This document shows, piece by piece, positions 60,541-64,000 of a DNA stretch of 64,000 nt (its first letter is position 1; each line of letters starts with the position of its first letter). The position numbers and the translations under genes were made by a program. The stretch comes from Peredibacter sp045999315 (GTDB lineage: Bacteria > Bdellovibrionota > Bacteriovoracia > Bacteriovoracales > Bacteriovoracaceae): the NCBI RefSeq assembly GCF_045999315.1, contig NZ_CP174607.1, positions 3,782,001-3,846,000 on the forward strand, given 5' to 3'. A model generated the notes under the pieces. That model searched no databases and was not told the origin of the DNA. It worked only from the letters and a program-made list of their open reading frames with translations.

Positions 60541-61020
60541 ATGAAAATCCTCTTTCTCGGTTTACTCCTTACTACTGGACTATTTGCCGGTGTAATTTAC
60601 AGAGCTGATTTTCCCATGGGTCCAGATGCTTCTGTAACTCCAGGTTCTCTTTGCTCAAACCCAGATGCTTACCGTTATCCTGAACACATCCCTTATTGTA
60701 ACCGCAACGTAAGTGGCGATCTTAAAGATGATGTATTCCGTGAATATCGCGACCTTGGATATCGTCTAGATCCAAAACAACGTAAACAATATAAGATTGA
60801 TCACTTGATTCCTCTTTGCGCTGGCGGAAGTAACCGCATTGAAAACTTATGGCCGCAACACGAATCTATTTACGCGATCACTGATCCACTTGAGCCACTA
60901 GCATGTGACAAACTTAAGGCCGGTGTGATTAAGCAAGCTGAGCTTGTTCAACTTATCCGCCAAGCAAAGTTCGACACCAGACTTGTTCCAAAAGTTATGC
61001 AATATCTAAGAAGCTTATAA
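60541..61020 (+). CDS. Secreted HNH-type endonuclease-like protein
   Basis: A 159-residue protein with a Sec signal (MKILFLGLLLTTGLFA, cut before GVI). The beta-beta-alpha metal core is visible as IDHLIPLCAGGSNRIENLWPQH (about 82-103), with Asp-His at the start and N-W-P-Q at the end, as in secreted HNH nucleases. Two Cys pairs (CSNPDAYRYPEHIPYC; C..C around 93 and 120) may be disulfides. AAGGA precedes the ATG by 6 bases. Likely degrades external DNA. A terminator follows. Confidence 0.8.
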   Translation: MKILFLGLLLTTGLFAGVIYRADFPMGPDASVTPGSLCSNPDAYRYPEHIPYCNRNVSGDLKDDVFREYRDLGYRLDPKQRKQYKIDHLIPLCAGGSNRIENLWPQHESIYAITDPLEPLACDKLKAGVIKQAELVQLIRQAKFDTRLVPKVMQYLRSL

Positions 61021-61027
61021 TTCTTCG

Positions 61028-61052
61028 GCCCCTCTCTGAGGGGCTTTTTTTT
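61028..61052 (+). terminator. Rho-independent terminator of the HNH nuclease gene
   Basis: GCCCCTC (61028-61034), loop TCT, GAGGGGC (61038-61044), then eight T (61045-61052). It begins 8 bases after the stop codon at 61020. Confidence 0.93.
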
Positions 61053-61060
61053 GCCTTTTT

Positions 61061-61260
61061 ACTTTCTCCAGAGAAAGTACTCTCTTCAACAAAATCATTT
61101 ATTTGACTTCAATTTACTTTCTCCAGAGAAAGTGATCTTCAATTGTCATTTTTATCAATTTGACAATTCCGTACATTTTCCGTATTTTATTTTTAATAAA
61201 GTTTCAACGAACTTGCAAATAAAATTAAAAAAAAAGAATTCTACTTTCTCCAGTGAAAGT
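61061..61260. repeat. Three copies of an 18-bp palindrome ACTTTCTCCAGAGAAAGT
   Basis: Copies are at 61061-61078 (exact), 61116-61133 (exact) and 61243-61260 (one change, CCAGT for CCAGA). The arms ACTTTCTC/GAGAAAGT are perfect around a CA centre. They lie between the terminators of two convergent genes, so they are downstream of both and unlikely to be a promoter operator for either. Spacing (55 and 127 bases start to start) is irregular, which argues against a CRISPR array. The sequence between them is AT-rich and non-coding. Confidence 0.9.
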
Positions 61261-61287
61261 AAAAAAAGCGGAGCCAAGTGACTCCGC
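61261..61287 (-). terminator. Rho-independent terminator of aceA
   Basis: On the minus strand GCGGAGTC (61287-61280) pairs with GGCTCCGC (61275-61268), one wobble, 4-base loop, followed by a run of T (61267 downward). It is 10 bases after the aceA stop. Confidence 0.85.
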
Positions 61288-61297
61288 CATTTAGAAT

Positions 61298-62584
61298 TTA
61301 GTGTTGAACAAATTGCTGGCGCTCAGTTGAGCCTTCATAAGCAAGTGTCGAAGATTGGCCATTGCAAATCACGGAACTCACCATATCGAAGTAACCAGTG
61401 CCAACTTCGCGCTGGTGTTTAGTGGCCGTGTAACCAAACTTTTCGCTCGCGAACTCGCGCTCTTGAAGTTTTGAATAAGCGGTCATGCCACGCTCTTTAT
61501 AATCCATGGCAAGCTCATACATGCCATGATTTAGAGAATGAAAACCGGCCAGTGTTACAAACTGGAATTTATATCCCATAGAGCCCAGCTCTTTTTGAAA
61601 ACGAGCGATTTGATCTTCGCTGAGATTTTTCTTCCAGTTAAAAGAAGGCGAACAGTTATAGGCAAGAAATTTACCTGGATACTTTTTACGAATGGCCTCA
61701 GCAAAGTGACGGGCCTGATCAATGTCCGGAGTTGAAGTTTCACACCAGACCAGATCAGCATAGGGAGCATAGGCAAGTCCGCGAGCGATCGCAGACTCTA
61801 TTCCGGCCTTGATTTTATAGAAGCCCTCAGGAGTGCGTTCACCAGTCATGAACTCACGATCGCGCTCATCCACATCTGAGGTGAGAAGTTGCGCTCCTTG
61901 GGCATCCGTCCGGGCAATGAGAAAAGTGGGAACACCCATCACATCGGCGGCCAGGCGGGCGGCGGTGAGAGTGCGAATAAATTGTGAAGAAGGAACCAGT
62001 ACTTTACCACCTAAGTGTCCGCATTTTTTTTCAGAGGCCAGTTGGTCTTCGAAGTGCACACCGGCAGCACCCGCCTCGATCATGCTCTTCATAAGTTCGT
62101 AGGCATTTAATGGTCCACCAAATCCCGCCTCGGCATCGGCAATGATGGGAACCATCCAATGACGAGAAACTTTGCCTTCGGAGAATTCGATTTGGTCTGC
62201 GCGCTGAAGAGCGCAGTTGATTTTTTCTACGACGTAAGGAACAGAGTTTGAAGGATACAAACTTTGATCGGGATACATTTGTCCGGAAAGATTGGCGTCT
62301 GCGGCCACTTGCCAGCCACTTAAATAGATGGCCTCAAGGCCCGCGCGCACTTGTTGCACGGCCTGATTACCAGTCAAGGCCCCGAGGGCATGAATATAGT
62401 CTTCCTTTTGCATGAGCTCCCACAATCTCTCCGCACCCATATGAGCGAGAGTATGTTGAATTTGAAAGGAGCCTCGGAGTTTTATGACATCTTCCGGAGA
62501 ATAAGTTCGGGTCACACCTTTCCAGCGTGGATCAGAGCCCCAGCTGGACTTCATTTCACTCGCGGCCTTCATCATTGCATCCAT
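61298..62584 (-). CDS. aceA: Isocitrate lyase
   Basis: A 428-residue enzyme (E. coli AceA 434). Motifs: VYL-type LSGWQVAADAN near 88-97, PIIADAEAGFGG near 146, the catalytic loop KKCGH with Cys188, VLVPSSQFIRTLTAARLAADVMG near 195-217 and ARTDAQGA near 224. It splits isocitrate into glyoxylate and succinate in the cytoplasm, allowing growth on acetate or fatty acids. It starts 14 bases after the malate synthase gene, so transcription is aceB-aceA. AAGGA lies 7 bases before the ATG at 62584. Confidence 0.95.
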   Translation of the reverse strand: MDAMMKAASEMKSSWGSDPRWKGVTRTYSPEDVIKLRGSFQIQHTLAHMGAERLWELMQKEDYIHALGALTGNQAVQQVRAGLEAIYLSGWQVAADANLSGQMYPDQSLYPSNSVPYVVEKINCALQRADQIEFSEGKVSRHWMVPIIADAEAGFGGPLNAYELMKSMIEAGAAGVHFEDQLASEKKCGHLGGKVLVPSSQFIRTLTAARLAADVMGVPTFLIARTDAQGAQLLTSDVDERDREFMTGERTPEGFYKIKAGIESAIARGLAYAPYADLVWCETSTPDIDQARHFAEAIRKKYPGKFLAYNCSPSFNWKKNLSEDQIARFQKELGSMGYKFQFVTLAGFHSLNHGMYELAMDYKERGMTAYSKLQEREFASEKFGYTATKHQREVGTGYFDMVSSVICNGQSSTLAYEGSTERQQFVQH

Positions 62585-62598
62585 GCTCCATTCCTTTT

Positions 62599-64000
62599 TT
62601 AAAATTCAACTGGTTCACTAGTCGTTGTTAAAAAATCACTGAGTTCATCTTGAGTAAACACTCGAAGGGCCATGTCCCTCGCCTCTTCTAGTTCAACAAA
62701 AAGTTCACGATGACGATTCTCGGAAGTTTCCGCTTTCATCTCTTCCAAAATTTTCTGAAACTCATCCGCAAAGACAGAGGCCACAAGCCCCTTAGTCACC
62801 TGAACTCCATCATCCAGTGTGATCTGATGATGAAGCCATTGCCAGGTCTGGGCCCGGGAGATCTCCAGAGTGGCGAGATCTTCCATTAAATTATCAAAGG
62901 CCACACATCCAATGTCTTTCATCCATCCATGCATATAAGCGATTCCCACTCGCACATTGGTTCGAAGACCATTCATGGTATGAGGGCCTTCGCTACGAGG
63001 AAGAATGTCAGAATATTTATCAAAATCCGGCAGAGTTTCTTTTAATTGATTTTCATTCTTAAATGCGGTCATGGCGACACCGATAAAATACGGATGGGAG
63101 ACCCAACAACCATCATGGCCCCATTGGGCCTCGCGCCTTTTGTCCGCACTGACTTTTTGCGTTTGCTCGAGGCGAAGTTCCGGACTTTTACCAGGAGTGA
63201 ACGCAGACATGCCTCCCATGGCAAAAGCACCTCGTGAGTGACAAATCTTAATCACCCTTTTGGCATAGTTCTCCATCCATGATCGTTCCATATTGATGGA
63301 GCTTCGATCGGCCATAATTCTTTCCGGATGATTACGAAGAACTTTAATATCGCTGAAAATTTTGTCCCAGCGGCCAACGTTTAACCCGACTGCATGATCA
63401 CGAAGCTCATACAAAATCTCTTCCACCTGAAACGTGGCAGGTAAAGTTTCAATCAAAAATGTCGCTCTCAAAGTCCCGATCGGAAACTTCGTTGCTCGCT
63501 CTAACTCTACAAAGAGATTGTTCCACCAGCGGGCCTCGAGATAATGCTCACACTTGGGAACATAATACTTAGGAGTTTTATTCTGGAGACGATATTGGCG
63601 AGCGGTATGAAAAAAACAAACCGCGAGATCTAAAAGTCCCGCCGAAATTTCCTCTCCATTGATTTTGATATTGCTCTCATTCAGATGAAGCCCTCGACAG
63701 CGAACCATCACATAGGCCATGTCATTGGGATTCAGCTGATACTTTTTCTCTTCAGTGAAGTAAGTCAGTCTCCCTGGCACGGCAAGAATCACGTTCTTAT
63801 AGCCATCGAGCACATTCTGAAAACTCGGTTTCATGGAGTCTTCAAAATCCAGCATGGCCATGTCGGCCCGCTCGCCTTTCTCATTGCGAGAGAGCATATT
63901 GATCACCATCTTGGCCGAATTCACGGGCCCCGTGATCTCCACTCGACGACAGAGAAGTTCTCTTGGAATGGGTGCCACCTTCCAACTGCCTTTGACCGCC
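62599..64000 (-). CDS. aceB: Malate synthase A (5' part outside the window)
   Basis: Open from the window edge (about residue WKVAPIPREL) to the stop at 62599; at least 467 residues seen of about 530 expected, so roughly the first 70-80 residues lie to the right. Seen: RRVEITGP, ADMAMLDFEDSMKP near the active-site start, MVRCRGLHLNE, TFLIETLPATFQVEEILYEL, LNVGRWDKIFS, and AMGGMSAFTPGK. It condenses glyoxylate with acetyl-CoA. The GTG at 63978 is inside the domain and is not the true start. Confidence 0.93.
   Translation of the reverse strand, partial: AVKGSWKVAPIPRELLCRRVEITGPVNSAKMVINMLSRNEKGERADMAMLDFEDSMKPSFQNVLDGYKNVILAVPGRLTYFTEEKKYQLNPNDMAYVMVRCRGLHLNESNIKINGEEISAGLLDLAVCFFHTARQYRLQNKTPKYYVPKCEHYLEARWWNNLFVELERATKFPIGTLRATFLIETLPATFQVEEILYELRDHAVGLNVGRWDKIFSDIKVLRNHPERIMADRSSINMERSWMENYAKRVIKICHSRGAFAMGGMSAFTPGKSPELRLEQTQKVSADKRREAQWGHDGCWVSHPYFIGVAMTAFKNENQLKETLPDFDKYSDILPRSEGPHTMNGLRTNVRVGIAYMHGWMKDIGCVAFDNLMEDLATLEISRAQTWQWLHHQITLDDGVQVTKGLVASVFADEFQKILEEMKAETSENRHRELFVELEEARDMALRVFTQDELSDFLTTTSEPVEF

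Noticed and set aside
61061..61260. CRISPR array
   Set aside because: Only three 18-bp units, fully palindromic, with unequal gaps of 37 and 109 bases and no cas genes.
61051..61281. A 76-codon frame across the palindromes
   Set aside because: It begins inside a terminator T-run, has no ribosome site and encodes the repeats as low-complexity Phe/Lys text.
62599..63978. Malate synthase as an N-terminally truncated pseudogene starting at GTG 63978
   Set aside because: The frame stays open to the window edge with family-like residues (GSWKVAPIP), so it is cut by the window, not broken.
1..64000. Mobile elements, tRNA or rRNA genes
   Set aside because: No transposase, integrase, terminal inverted repeat, tRNA cloverleaf with CCA context or rRNA sequence was recognised by eye.

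Overview
The window looks like a core-plus-accessory stretch of a Gram-negative, AT-leaning (mid-40s % GC by eye), densely coded genome. It carries outer-membrane porins, a TonB-dependent receptor, many Sec and lipoprotein signals, chemoreceptors paired with CheW, ornithine-lipid genes and a glyoxylate bypass. My best guess is the Bdellovibrionota, probably class Bacteriovoracia (Peredibacter/Bacteriovorax-like). This is inference from gene content and style, not from a marker gene, because no rRNA, tRNA or ribosomal protein lies in the window. I see no insertion sequence, phage or CRISPR array.

Layout. 1-964: tail of an endonuclease/exonuclease/phosphatase protein and a degenerate short-chain dehydrogenase. 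1086-11175: seven tightly packed genes, MFS exporter, iucA, iucB, iucC, iucD, TonB-dependent receptor and PepSY reductase. The first six have the order of the enterobacterial shiF-iucABCD-iutA aerobactin locus, so a complete citrate-hydroxamate siderophore system is predicted. 11159-17908: a phosphate-selective-type porin, an AsmA-like protein, a Rossmann protein, a lipoprotein, a LysR regulator divergent from a half-size DMT transporter, a pair of related 130-aa membrane proteins and an unknown secreted protein. 18143-24507: a KefB/C-type antiporter and a sulfatase / unknown membrane protein / formylglycine-generating enzyme operon. 24623-28959: two HExxHxxGxxH secreted proteins, a SET-domain protein, a PLP trans-sulfuration enzyme and an acyl-ACP thioesterase. 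29102-32482: a histidine kinase and an unusual response regulator, divergent from a BBP2-type porin.

32479-35555 is a four-gene operon, olsB, olsA-like, arginase and sixA, that appears to couple ornithine production to ornithine-lipid synthesis. 35673-40869: a CNNM/CBS protein, a phosphoesterase lipoprotein, a quinone oxidoreductase, a DODA-type dioxygenase and small proteins. 41041-45289: a tandem duplication of a chemoreceptor-CheW unit. 45456-51400: hotdog thioesterase, PEBP-like protein, CopA copper ATPase followed at once by a FabR-like regulator, hemolysin III protein, and a GNAT plus carbon-nitrogen hydrolase pair. 51419-57429: unknown secreted protein, nucleotidyltransferase-BON protein coupled to a phosphoesterase, the third HExxHxxGxxH protein coupled to a small Cys-rich protein, an OmpR/EnvZ-type two-component system and a 37-aa small ORF. 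57438-64000: secreted esterase, DUF4118 histidine kinase, second DODA-type dioxygenase, secreted HNH nuclease, three 18-bp palindromes, and the aceA-aceB glyoxylate bypass running off the right edge.

The most interesting items are: (i) the three-member family of secreted metzincin-like proteins whose Met-turn methionine seems to be replaced by proline, each of two being translationally coupled to a different small partner; (ii) the ornithine-lipid operon with a built-in arginase; (iii) a response regulator with a deletion inside its DNA-binding domain; (iv) the two co-encoded 130-aa membrane proteins; (v) the nucleotidyltransferase-BON-phosphoesterase pair; and (vi) the triple palindrome between convergent genes.
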